Source: an uncultured Blautia sp.
Lineage (GTDB): Bacteria; Bacillota; Clostridia; Lachnospirales; Lachnospiraceae
DNA: 45,777 bases
Assembly: GCA_934371915.1 (NCBI GenBank)
Contig: CAKROE010000010.1
Span: forward strand, 1 to 45,777
Direction: 5' to 3'
Positions 31,666-40,197 of the stretch are shown here, one piece after another (positions within the stretch are counted from its first letter, which is position 1; each line of letters starts with the position of its first letter). Both the position numbers and the translations under genes were made by a program. A model generated the notes under the pieces. That model searched no databases, was not told the DNA's origin, and worked only from the letters and a program-made list of their open reading frames with translations.

Positions 31666-33813
31666 ATGAAAAAAAGAATTATTATAGGCATTCTGATTGC
31701 AGCTCTCGTTGCTGGTGGTTCAGCAGGAGGTGCAACCTATTATAAAAAGTCTCATCAAAAAACAGTTTCTGTTGTAAGCGTGGACAATCTGGCAGGACAG
31801 TATTATATGGATGACACGAATCTTGACGGAAATATCGTGACAAGTGCGATTCAGAATATTACCGTAGATAAAGATATGATCATCCAGGAAGTTTATGTAT
31901 CAAAGGGTGATGAGGTAAAAAAAGATGATAAACTGATTTCCTTCGATATGACTCTGGTTCAGATGGAACTGAATATTGCAAAACTGAAACAACAGCAGCA
32001 GGAACAGGAACTGAATAAGGCAACCAATCGACTGAACAGTCTGAAAAATGGTGGCGCAATCGAAGAAAGTGATGCAGATACTTCTGATACTTCTTCTGAT
32101 TCTGATACAGATACAGACAGCGGTATGGATGGAAGTGACAGTTCTGATGATGGAGATGAAATGGCTTCCGTATCCGGTAATGTCAACGGAGTATATCTGG
32201 CAGCTGTTATGAATCCGATTCTGGCAGCGGCTGTAAATACAGGAGATATTTCTGATGTGGTCACTTATCAGGAGGAAGATTCTGCAGAAAGTGACGATGC
32301 AAAGGATGCTGCTGATACTCAGACTGGTGATTCCGGCAGTACTGCGGAGGGTGACGGGGCAGATACAAATGCCGGAGGAGACTCTGGTACAGGAAATAAT
32401 ACCGGCGGCAATACCGGCGGCAATACCGGTGGCAAGAGCAATACAGGCGATAACAATGGAAATACAGGCGGAAATGGTAGTTCTGGCAGTGGCGACAGTT
32501 CCGGCGACAATAATAATGGCGATCAGATAGATATTATAGAGGGCGATGATTCCGGTAATTCCGGTGACAATGCGGATGATGATTTCACTGATAGTTCAGA
32601 TGAGCAGATCGATATCGTGGATACCGACGAAGATGTGAACCAGGATACCTCGGGTCTGACCGATGGTAATCCAATGTTTTATCAGGTACTTGATGGTGAT
32701 TCAAAACCGCTTAGAGGAAAGGGAACCAAAAAGCATCCATATGTATTTCTTTGCAGTTCGGCCAAAGGTTATGTTGTTGTGCAGGGTTCTTTCTTAAATA
32801 AAATGGCAGCTTTTGATGCGAACGGTAACAAAGAAGATGGTAAGAAAGGATACTGGTATCAGCTGGAATTTCATCAGAATGATACAGTAGAAGATCTTGC
32901 CGACCGCAAGAAATCCTGCACCGGATATTATCTGGTTGATGGCAGTCTTCTTGAAAAAATGGTTCCGGACTATTCTGAAGTGGAGTTTACACTGGCAGAT
33001 GCATCTCATTATGATAATGATTCGGATGATGATGGAGATTATGACGGAGATTATGACGGAGATCAGGGTGGCGATGGAACTGCATCGATCTCCCGTGAAG
33101 ATGCTATCAAGATACAGCAGAATAAAGTAGAAAGCCTGAAACTGGACATACGTGAGAGCAAGCTTAATATCGAAAAACTTGAGAAAAAAGTCAAAAAAGA
33201 AGTCATTTACAGTAAACTGGATGGAACAGTTGCAAAAGTCGGTGATCCTGCTACGACAGCCTCAGATGGCAGTAATTTTATGACAATAAAGAGCAAAGAG
33301 GGATTTTATGTAAAGGGAACAGTCAGTGAACTGATGCTGGATCAGATCAAAGAGGGAACAATCCTGAACTGTTCCGGACAAAGCGGTGACTTCGAGGCGG
33401 AAGTGGTTGACGTTTCAGAATATCCGGTTTCCGGAGATAATTATTCCGGAAATGGAAATCCGAATGTTTCTTATTATTCCTATACAGCAACTATTCCGGA
33501 TAAATCGGTTAAGGTATCCGACGACGATTACTGGCTTACGATTACGCTTCAAAGTGATGCACAGAGCAAGGGAATCGTACTGGACCGTGCGTTTGTACGT
33601 TCCGAAAACGGAAACAGCTATGTTTATAAGGATGATAACGGTGTGCTCAAAAAACAGAAGCTGAGCGTTGGCGGAAATGTAAACGGAGGCTACAGTGTAC
33701 TGGTTACCGGTGGAATCACACGTGATGATAAGATTGCGTTTCCTTATGGGGATACAGTCAAAGAAGGTGCCAAAACGCAGGAAGTTTCCGTAGATGAGCT
33801 TTATGGTTATTAG
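31666..33813 (+). CDS. Second HlyD-type adaptor with large low-complexity insert
   Basis: A 715-residue membrane-anchored adaptor. N-terminal helix IIIGILIAALVAGGSAGGA; first half-lipoyl motif IIQEVYVSKGDEVKKDDKL and a coiled coil to ~residue 125. A very long Ser/Asp then Gly/Asn-rich stretch follows (~130-325, including repeated GGNT around bases 32400-32440). Next is an extra folded domain (~330-450, NPMFYQVLDGDSKPLRGKG...YWYQLEFHQNDT), then more coiled coil, the second half-lipoyl motif (VIYSKLDGTVAKVGDPA) and barrel domains. The extra domain and low-complexity insert sit exactly in the coiled-coil hairpin, where ordinary adaptors contact a partner. Its starting ribosome site overlaps the ABC gene's end. 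Confidence 0.82.
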   Translation: MKKRIIIGILIAALVAGGSAGGATYYKKSHQKTVSVVSVDNLAGQYYMDDTNLDGNIVTSAIQNITVDKDMIIQEVYVSKGDEVKKDDKLISFDMTLVQMELNIAKLKQQQQEQELNKATNRLNSLKNGGAIEESDADTSDTSSDSDTDTDSGMDGSDSSDDGDEMASVSGNVNGVYLAAVMNPILAAAVNTGDISDVVTYQEEDSAESDDAKDAADTQTGDSGSTAEGDGADTNAGGDSGTGNNTGGNTGGNTGGKSNTGDNNGNTGGNGSSGSGDSSGDNNNGDQIDIIEGDDSGNSGDNADDDFTDSSDEQIDIVDTDEDVNQDTSGLTDGNPMFYQVLDGDSKPLRGKGTKKHPYVFLCSSAKGYVVVQGSFLNKMAAFDANGNKEDGKKGYWYQLEFHQNDTVEDLADRKKSCTGYYLVDGSLLEKMVPDYSEVEFTLADASHYDNDSDDDGDYDGDYDGDQGGDGTASISREDAIKIQQNKVESLKLDIRESKLNIEKLEKKVKKEVIYSKLDGTVAKVGDPATTASDGSNFMTIKSKEGFYVKGTVSELMLDQIKEGTILNCSGQSGDFEAEVVDVSEYPVSGDNYSGNGNPNVSYYSYTATIPDKSVKVSDDDYWLTITLQSDAQSKGIVLDRAFVRSENGNSYVYKDDNGVLKKQKLSVGGNVNGGYSVLVTGGITRDDKIAFPYGDTVKEGAKTQEVSVDELYGY

Positions 33814-33827
33814 GAGGATGGTATTTT

Positions 33828-35084
33828 ATGCTTGAAAATATGAGAATATCGATTCAGGGCATCTGGTCCCATAAAATGCGGTCCTTTCTGACAATGCTTG
33901 GAATCATTATCGGTATTGCATCAATTATTGCAATTGTTTCGACAATCAAGGGAACGAGTGAACAGATCAAAGAAGACCTGATCGGAGCCGGAAACAACAC
34001 AGTTTCTGTCAGTCTGAATTATGGTGACAGTGAATATGACCCAGAGTATGGAATGACGGACGGTACTGCACCGCCGCTGCTTTCTGATCAGCAAAAAGAA
34101 GATATCAAAAATCTTGATCATGTGAAGAATGCAACATTTTTTTACAGCCGTACTTATTCAAGCAGTGTATATTATGAGAATACAAGCTTTCAGGGCGGAA
34201 GTATATATGGAATTGATGCCAATTATCTGAGCACCTGTGGATATATGGTGCAGTCCGGCAGAGGATTTGTGCAAAAAGATTATGACAATATGCGCAAAGT
34301 TGCGCTTGTAGACAGTAATGCGGCGGATAATCTGTTTTCCGGAGAGAATCCTGTCGGCAAGACCATTGAAATCGGTTCCGAACCGTTTACGGTTATCGGT
34401 GTTGTACAGCAGAGCGATAATTACCAGCCGAATATCAAGACGATCGATGAGTTTAATGAATATTATCAGACGATCATGGGAACGGTCATGATCCCAAATA
34501 AATGCTGGCCGATGGCGTTCCAGTTTGATGAACCGGAGAATGCAGTAGTAAAAGCAGATTCCACAGACAATATGAGTTCTGTAGGAAGTGCGGCAGCAGA
34601 TGTGATGAATCAGGGAATTGATACGAATTCCTCGAAGTACAAATACAAAGCAGATGACATTATGCAGCAGGTACGTAACATGCAGAAACTCAGTGAGAGT
34701 ACCAATACACAGCTGATCTGGATCGCCAGTATTTCACTTCTGGTAGGTGGTATCGGTGTTATGAATATCATGCTTGTTTCTGTTACGGAACGAACCAGTG
34801 AGATTGGTCTGAAGAAAGCTATCGGTGCAAGAAAGAAAGTGATCCTGTATCAGTTTCTGACAGAAGCAGCCATGCTGACAAGTATTGGGGGAATCATAGG
34901 AGTGGTTGTAGGTATTATATTGTCCAAGGTTGTATCCCAGCTTTCAGGAGCTCCGACAGCAATCAGCATTCCTGCAATCATTGGTTCTGTACTGTTTTCC
35001 ATGCTGATCGGTGTTGTTTTTGGATTACTGCCATCTGTAAAAGCAGCAGATCTGAATCCAATCGATGCCTTGAGAAGCGAATAA
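33828..35084 (+). CDS. MacB-type ABC permease
   Basis: A 418-residue permease: N-terminal helix after SHKMRSFLTMLGIIIGIASI, a large extracellular MacB periplasmic-core domain (~45-280), then three helices containing SISLLVGGIGVMNIMLVSVTERTSEIGLKKAIGARKK and the FtsX-like C-terminus LLPSVKAADLNPIDALR. The topology is that of mechanotransmitting exporters that do not carry substrate through the membrane. It is the last gene of the four-gene operon, 14 bases after the second adaptor with AGGAGG. Substrate unknown; peptides or antibiotics are typical for the family. Confidence 0.94.
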   Translation: MLENMRISIQGIWSHKMRSFLTMLGIIIGIASIIAIVSTIKGTSEQIKEDLIGAGNNTVSVSLNYGDSEYDPEYGMTDGTAPPLLSDQQKEDIKNLDHVKNATFFYSRTYSSSVYYENTSFQGGSIYGIDANYLSTCGYMVQSGRGFVQKDYDNMRKVALVDSNAADNLFSGENPVGKTIEIGSEPFTVIGVVQQSDNYQPNIKTIDEFNEYYQTIMGTVMIPNKCWPMAFQFDEPENAVVKADSTDNMSSVGSAAADVMNQGIDTNSSKYKYKADDIMQQVRNMQKLSESTNTQLIWIASISLLVGGIGVMNIMLVSVTERTSEIGLKKAIGARKKVILYQFLTEAAMLTSIGGIIGVVVGIILSKVVSQLSGAPTAISIPAIIGSVLFSMLIGVVFGLLPSVKAADLNPIDALRSE

Positions 35085-35188
35085 ATTTTTATTTGAGTTA
35101 CTGTTGGATGTATGATAAACTAAAGACAGTATGCAATATTTCGGATATGTATATCTGATAAATGAAAAAATACACAGGGAGATGCAGT

Positions 35189-36058
35189 ATGGGAAAAATT
35201 GCAATTGTAACAGACAGTAACAGCGGCATTACTCAGGATGAGGGCAGAGAACTCGGTGTTTCTGTCCTGCCGATGCCTTTTTATATTAATGATGTGATGT
35301 ATCTGGAGGGAATAACCCTTTCACAGGAAGAGTTTTATGAGCGCCTGAAAAATGACGAGATGATTTCCACTTCTCAGCCAAGCCCGGCAGAGGTATGTGG
35401 ATTATGGGACAATCTTCTGAAAGAATATGATGAAGTTGTTCATATCCCGATGTCAAGCGGACTGAGTGCGTCATGTGACACCGCAACGATGCTTGCACGT
35501 GACTATGACGGTAAGGTTGAGGTAGTCAATAACCAGCGAATTTCTGTTACGCAGCGCCAGTCAGTACTGGATGCACTGGTACTTCGTGATGCCGGTAAAT
35601 CTGCTGCAGAAATCAGGGCAAAACTTGAAGAAGAAAAAATGGAATCCAGCATCTATATTACACTTGAAACACTGAAATATCTGAAAAAGGGTGGAAGAAT
35701 CACACCGGCCGCGGCGGCAATCGGTACAGTACTGAATCTGAAACCGGTTCTTCAGATTCAGGGAGAAAAGCTGGATGCTTACGCAAAAGTCCGTGGCAAA
35801 AAGCAGGCAAAGAGAATTATGATGAAGGCAATGCAGGAAGACTGGAACACACGCTTCAGGCAGTATGTGGAATCCGGCGAGATGTGTCTGCAGACAGCTT
35901 ATGCAGGTAATAAAGAAGAAGCCGAAGAATTCAAAAAAGAAGTAGAGGCGGCATTCCCGGGAATGGACATCCACATGGATCCGCTGTCACTCAGTGTAGC
36001 CTGCCATATTGGTCATGGAGCGCTTGCAATTGCATGCTCCAAAAAAGTTACAGTATAA
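35189..36058 (+). CDS. DegV family fatty-acid-binding protein
   Basis: A 289-residue protein with the DegV pattern: KIAIVTDSNSGIT at the start, LPMPFYINDVMYLEG, the TSQPSPAEV motif, VVHIPMSSGLSASCDTA, KKGGRI and GHGALAIA at the end. DegV/FakB proteins hold a fatty acid for phosphorylation by FakA kinase in phospholipid synthesis; no fakA lies here. I chose ATG 35189 (MGKIAIV) with GGGAG upstream; ATG 35162 lacks one. It is followed after 19 bases by argS. Confidence 0.93.
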   Translation: MGKIAIVTDSNSGITQDEGRELGVSVLPMPFYINDVMYLEGITLSQEEFYERLKNDEMISTSQPSPAEVCGLWDNLLKEYDEVVHIPMSSGLSASCDTATMLARDYDGKVEVVNNQRISVTQRQSVLDALVLRDAGKSAAEIRAKLEEEKMESSIYITLETLKYLKKGGRITPAAAAIGTVLNLKPVLQIQGEKLDAYAKVRGKKQAKRIMMKAMQEDWNTRFRQYVESGEMCLQTAYAGNKEEAEEFKKEVEAAFPGMDIHMDPLSLSVACHIGHGALAIACSKKVTV

Positions 36059-36077
36059 ATAAGGAGTCGCGAATAAA

Positions 36078-37844
36078 ATGAAAAAGCTTATGGATTTAAT
36101 GGCAGAGGAACTTGCTTCTGCTTTTGAAAAAGCCGGATATGATCCGGAATACGGCAAGGTGACGGTTTCCAACAGACCGGATCTTTGCGAATATCAGTGC
36201 AATGGAGCAATGGCTGGTGCCAAAGCGTATAAGAAAGCTCCGTTTATGATTGCAGATGATGTGGTTGCTTTTCTGAAAGACAGCAATATTTTTTCTGTAG
36301 CAGAGGTTGTAAAACCCGGATTTATCAATTTACGTGTAAAAGAAGAATTTCTTGCTGAATATCTTTGTGAGATGGCCGCAGATCCGAAATACTCTGTAAA
36401 TACAGCAGAGCAGCCAAAGACGATCATCATCGACTACGGCGGACCGAATGTTGCAAAGCCACTTCATGTAGGACATCTTCGTTCTGCAATCATCGGTGAG
36501 AGCATCAAGCGTATCGGACGTTTTGTAGGACATAAAGTGATCGGTGATGTACATCTTGGTGACTGGGGGCTCCAGATGGGACTGATCATTACTGAGCTGA
36601 AACACCGCAAACCGGAACTTGTATATTTTGATGACAATTTTGAGGGAGAATATCCGGAAGAAGCACCGTTTACCATCAGCGAGCTGGAAGAAATCTATCC
36701 ATGCGCAAGCGGCAAATCAAAAGAAGACGAAGAGTACCGTAATGAAGCACTTGAGGCAACACATCAGCTTCAGCAGGGCAAACGTGGATATATGGCACTG
36801 TGGAACCACATTATGCAGGTTTCCGTGACAGACCTTAAGAGAAACTACAATAACCTGAATGTATCTTTCGACCTCTGGAAAAAAGAATCCGATGCACAGC
36901 CGTACATTCCGGATATGGTACAGCAGATGAAAGATCAGGGATTTGCTTATGAAGACCAGGGCGCGCTGGTTGTAGATGTAAAAGAAGAAAGTGATACGAA
37001 AGAGATTCCTCCGTGTATGCTTCTGAAATCTGACGGAGCTTCCCTTTATACGACGACTGACCTTGCGACGATCGTAGAACGTGTAAAACTGTTTGATCCG
37101 GATGAGATCCTTTATGTAGTGGATAAACGTCAGGAACTGCATTTCATTCAGGTATTCCGCTGCGCAAGGAAGACCGGTCTTGTAAAACCGGAGACAGAGC
37201 TTTCCTTCCTTGGTTTCGGTACCATGAATGGCAAAGATGGCAAACCATTCAAGACAAGAGACGGCGGTGTTATGCGTCTGGAAAATCTCATTGCAGATAT
37301 TGATGAGGAAATGTTCCACAAGATCGTTGAGAACCGCAGTGTCAAAGATCAGGATGCAAAAGAGACTGCAGAGATCGTCGGACTTTCCGCAATCAAATAC
37401 GGAGACCTTTCCAATCAGGCTACAAAGGATTACGTATTTGATATTGACAGATTTACTTCTTTCGAGGGAAATACCGGTCCGTATATTCTTTATACGATTG
37501 TGCGTATCAAATCTATTCTGAACCGCTACAAAGAAGAGGGCGGCAATCTGGATGCAGGTAAAATCCTTCCGGCAGTAAATGCAAGCCAGAAAAACCTGAT
37601 GCTGGAACTTACCAAATTCGGAAGCACCATCGAAAATGCATTCGAAGAAAAAGCACCGCACAAGATCTGTGCATACATTTATGAAGTATCCAATGCATTC
37701 AATAGTTTCTACCATGAAACAAAGATCCTCAGCGAGGAAAATCAGGCACAGAAAGAATCCTTCCTGAAACTTCTCGGACTGACCAAAGATATCCTTGAAA
37801 CAAGCATTGATCTTTTGGGCTTCTCCGCACCGGATCGTATGTAA
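36078..37844 (+). CDS. argS: Arginyl-tRNA synthetase
   Basis: A 588-residue class I synthetase. The N-terminal tRNA-binding domain (~1-115) is followed by DYGGPNVAKPLHVGHLRSA, holding the HIGH signature as HVGH. Then come LGDWGLQMG, YTTTDLATI, and the degenerate KMSK region GTMNGKDGKPFKTRDGG. The C-terminal helical domain has TGPYILYTIVRI and the final segment RM common to ArgRS. AAGGAG precedes ATG 36078. It ends at a clear terminator. No T-box leader is present. Confidence 0.96.
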   Translation: MKKLMDLMAEELASAFEKAGYDPEYGKVTVSNRPDLCEYQCNGAMAGAKAYKKAPFMIADDVVAFLKDSNIFSVAEVVKPGFINLRVKEEFLAEYLCEMAADPKYSVNTAEQPKTIIIDYGGPNVAKPLHVGHLRSAIIGESIKRIGRFVGHKVIGDVHLGDWGLQMGLIITELKHRKPELVYFDDNFEGEYPEEAPFTISELEEIYPCASGKSKEDEEYRNEALEATHQLQQGKRGYMALWNHIMQVSVTDLKRNYNNLNVSFDLWKKESDAQPYIPDMVQQMKDQGFAYEDQGALVVDVKEESDTKEIPPCMLLKSDGASLYTTTDLATIVERVKLFDPDEILYVVDKRQELHFIQVFRCARKTGLVKPETELSFLGFGTMNGKDGKPFKTRDGGVMRLENLIADIDEEMFHKIVENRSVKDQDAKETAEIVGLSAIKYGDLSNQATKDYVFDIDRFTSFEGNTGPYILYTIVRIKSILNRYKEEGGNLDAGKILPAVNASQKNLMLELTKFGSTIENAFEEKAPHKICAYIYEVSNAFNSFYHETKILSEENQAQKESFLKLLGLTKDILETSIDLLGFSAPDRM

Positions 37845-37878
37845 GATTATTATTGTAAATAAAATAAGTCAAACAGAT

Positions 37879-37913
37879 ATCCTCCATGTGTTTACGCATG
37901 TGGAGGATTTTTT
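37879..37913 (+). terminator. Intrinsic terminator after argS
   Basis: ATCCTCCA (37879-37886) pairs with TGGAGGAT (37901-37908), with further inner pairs (CATGTG/CGCATG), followed by a run of six T. Confidence 0.88.
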
Positions 37914-37945
37914 ATACTTTTTTTAGAAATAAAAAGTACAGTTTG

Positions 37946-37954
37946 TGCTATAAT
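37946..37954 (+). promoter_or_regulatory. Extended -10 promoter of the kinase operon
   Basis: TGCTATAAT at 37946-37954 is a perfect TGN-extended -10, with no good -35. It leaves a leader of ~100 bases containing a hairpin, CTGTCGG (37987-37993) with CCGACGG (38000-38006). Confidence 0.65.
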
Positions 37955-38033
37955 ATGATTTATAAATCTATGAATTTCTGATTTCACTGTCGGTGTTCTC
38001 CGACGGATATCCACAAAAGAGAACGAGAATAAA

Positions 38034-38063
38034 ATGCGGGAGGAGCGATTTCTATCGAATTGA
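38034..38063 (+). CDS. Possible nine-residue leader peptide overlapping the kinase start
   Basis: ATG 38034 opens a frame of nine codons (MREERFLSN) whose TGA at 38061-38063 overlaps the kinase's TTG start codon (TTGA). The strong GGGAGGAG that would serve the kinase lies inside this small frame. Translational coupling is plausible, but its own ribosome site is weak and it may be chance. Confidence 0.3.
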   Translation: MREERFLSN

Positions 38064-39322
38064 CAGGAATCATTTTAAAAGGCAGATACTGTATTGTTGA
38101 TCAGATAGGAAGTGGTGGTGAAGGTCGGATGTATCTGGCACGCGATCTGGAACTGGGGATTTTTCGTGCTGTAAAAGAACTTCCGATCTCGAATCGGCGG
38201 GAGGCGGGGCTTCTGCGCCTTCTGGAACATCCGGCACTGCCGAAGATGATTGACTATGCAGAGCGAGAAGGATTTTGCTATATCATTATGGAATACATTC
38301 AGGGAAAATCGCTTGCACAGCTGTTAAAAGAGGGCACAGTGTTTTCACTGGAAGAAGTTTTGCAGATCGGAGATACGGTATTAAATGTATTGGATTATCT
38401 TCATACGAGAAAGCCGGCTGTTTTTTATGGTGATCTGAAACCGGATAATCTGATGATAACGCCAGTGGGGACACTGTATCTGGTGGACTTTGGCAGTGCT
38501 GTTTTTGAATATCAGCGGCATAGTTACAGGACAGAATGTAAGGGGACGCGAGGTTTTGCAGCTCCGGAGCAGTATCATGGGGTGGTTGATCAGGCGAGTG
38601 ACTTTTACTGTCTTGGTAAGACACTGGAGTGTCTGTGCGGAAGATGGAAATGGAGATATATTTTGCGATGCCCGTATTTCGGAAAGTTTATCTTTAAATG
38701 CTGTCGCCCGGAAGCAGGAAAACGCTGGAAGAATGCGGCAGAAGCAAGAGAGTTTCTTAATAATATCCATCCTTTGAAGCTAAGACTCCGTTCTGTTCTG
38801 GTGCCTTTGGCGGCGGCTGTCCTGATGTTGGCGGTTGTGGTGAGCAGTGGAGTTCATATGCAGAAAACATTACCGGAACTTTCGAAGGTGCTGACAGTAA
38901 TTACACAGGAATACTATGGATTTGCATATCAGTCAGGGAATCCTGTACTTCAGGCAAGGGTGTATGCGCAGGCTGAATCGAGACTTCAGAGATTATTAAA
39001 GCAATACCATACTCCAAAAGACCAGATTCGGATTCTTGAATTACTGGCATACAACGGGGAACTGGCGGATCATGCAGACCGCGCGGAATTGTATTATCGT
39101 CAGCTGCTGACATATGAACCTGAGTATGAAAGAGGATATCTGGAATATGGAAGGTTTCTGTGCAGACAGGAACGATATCAGGAAAGTCGTGCTGTTTACC
39201 GGCAATGGCAGAACAATATTTCAGCAGATCAGAGGAAAAAGAAGGGAGTGCGCTCAGATGAATGGAAGAAATGGGAAAAGGAAATTCTTCCTGTTGTTGG
39301 CAGGAATACTTCTGGTTCTTAA
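38060..39322 (+). CDS. Membrane-anchored Ser/Thr protein kinase with extracytoplasmic TPR-like part
   Basis: A ~420-residue Hanks-type kinase. The Gly loop is IGSGGEGRMY (residues 16-25), VAIK Lys is K39 (AVKEL), the catalytic loop is YGDLKPDN with Asp125, Lys127 and Asn130 (YG in place of HR), DFG is 143-145, and the activation segment ends in GFAAPEQY. A membrane helix (VLVPLAAAVLMLAVVVSSGV, ~247-266) leads to an outside part with TPR-like helices (LLAYNGELADHADRAELYYRQLL). The start is uncertain: TTG 38060 fits the protein but is 14 bases after GGGAGGAG. Its 3' end overlaps the next gene by 65 bases. No PASTA domains or phosphatase partner are present, so it is not the PrkC/PknB gene. Confidence 0.85.
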   Translation: MTGIILKGRYCIVDQIGSGGEGRMYLARDLELGIFRAVKELPISNRREAGLLRLLEHPALPKMIDYAEREGFCYIIMEYIQGKSLAQLLKEGTVFSLEEVLQIGDTVLNVLDYLHTRKPAVFYGDLKPDNLMITPVGTLYLVDFGSAVFEYQRHSYRTECKGTRGFAAPEQYHGVVDQASDFYCLGKTLECLCGRWKWRYILRCPYFGKFIFKCCRPEAGKRWKNAAEAREFLNNIHPLKLRLRSVLVPLAAAVLMLAVVVSSGVHMQKTLPELSKVLTVITQEYYGFAYQSGNPVLQARVYAQAESRLQRLLKQYHTPKDQIRILELLAYNGELADHADRAELYYRQLLTYEPEYERGYLEYGRFLCRQERYQESRAVYRQWQNNISADQRKKKGVRSDEWKKWEKEILPVVGRNTSGS

Positions 39323-40148
39323 CAGCATGAGCTCCGGCGTGTATGCGATGGAACTTGGTGGATTTGATGTGACGACAGGTGTCGATGATGTGGATGACTG
39401 GGCAGACTGGGATGAAGACGGGACAGATGGAGGAACCGAGAATGAATCGTCGGGCAATGTGGACAGTGAAAGCGGGGATACTTATGGAGAAACAGGGAAT
39501 ACGGGATGGGAAGGATCGTCTGACCGGGAAACTGAAAGCAGGCAGGAAGAACCGGCCGGGACGGGCAGCCGGGCAAATGCAGGAAATACAGAAGTGATGA
39601 ATCAGGCAGATACAGGTGGCAGTGTGAGGACAGATCAGATACAGGCAGGAAGTTTAGATTCGATGGATACGGACGGATATGGACAGACAGATACCGTAAG
39701 TGCAGAAATTAATAATCAGGCGGTGGCAGAAGTACCGACTGATACACCGTTTCCCATGCCATCTCCGACGATAACACCCACAGCTATACCGACACCTGTG
39801 CCTACGGAAGTGCCGGAATCCGAAGTTGATAAAGTGACCGAGTTTCATGAAGAATATCGAATTCCACCTGCGGAATGTCTGACAAAGATGAAGCTGTTTT
39901 ACTGGAAAGAAACTGTGCGTGGAAGAGAGAAAATGGAAATTAAGCTGAACCACAGAGTGGTGGCTGCTGTCATATCTCTCCGAATCAATGGACAGGAAGT
40001 ATCCCGGACAACGGATTCAGGAAATATTTGTATTGTGCAGCTACAGGAGGATAATGAAAATCTGATAGAGCTGGCAGCGGTGGTTCCGTCAGATTTATCG
40101 TGGACGGAAATCAAAAAGGATGCTATACTGTCGTATAATGTTTTTTGA
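39258..40148 (+). CDS. Secreted acidic low-complexity protein overlapping the kinase gene
   Basis: A 296-residue protein with a signal peptide (KRKFFLLLAGILLVLNSMSS, cut probably after VYAM). The middle is Asp/Glu/Gly/Thr-rich (about residues 35-150), then a Pro/Thr spacer (TPTAIPTPVPTEVPE). A small C-terminal domain of ~90 residues ends the protein: ECLTKMKLFYWKETVRGREK, VVAAVISLRINGQEV, LIELAAVVPSDLSW. It starts at ATG 39258, 10 bases after AAGGGAG, inside the 3' end of the kinase gene in another frame, so the pair must be expressed together. I do not recognise the family. It may be a ligand, wall-contact or assembly partner for the kinase's outer part. Confidence 0.75.
   Translation: MNGRNGKRKFFLLLAGILLVLNSMSSGVYAMELGGFDVTTGVDDVDDWADWDEDGTDGGTENESSGNVDSESGDTYGETGNTGWEGSSDRETESRQEEPAGTGSRANAGNTEVMNQADTGGSVRTDQIQAGSLDSMDTDGYGQTDTVSAEINNQAVAEVPTDTPFPMPSPTITPTAIPTPVPTEVPESEVDKVTEFHEEYRIPPAECLTKMKLFYWKETVRGREKMEIKLNHRVVAAVISLRINGQEVSRTTDSGNICIVQLQEDNENLIELAAVVPSDLSWTEIKKDAILSYNVF
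40121..40139 (+). promoter_or_regulatory. Possible promoter of the HAD phosphatase gene inside the preceding gene's end
   Basis: TGCTATACT (40121-40129) and TATAAT (40134-40139) are two good -10 elements 60-75 bases before ATG 40198, at the end of the secreted-protein gene. -35 matches are poor. Confidence 0.35.
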
Positions 40149-40197
40149 CATGCATAAGAAAACAAAATGATTTTTGGACACGAAAATTGGAGGAACC

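Noticed and set aside
32400..32440. GGCAATACCGGC tandem units, considered as a CRISPR or minisatellite
   Set aside because: The units are in frame and encode the GGNT repeat of the adaptor, with no spacers.
32319..32510. Pro/Leu/Val-rich minus-strand frame inside the second adaptor
   Set aside because: Antisense of the Gly/Asn low-complexity stretch only.
36717..37715. 332-residue open frame opposite argS
   Set aside because: Antisense shadow of argS with no supporting features.
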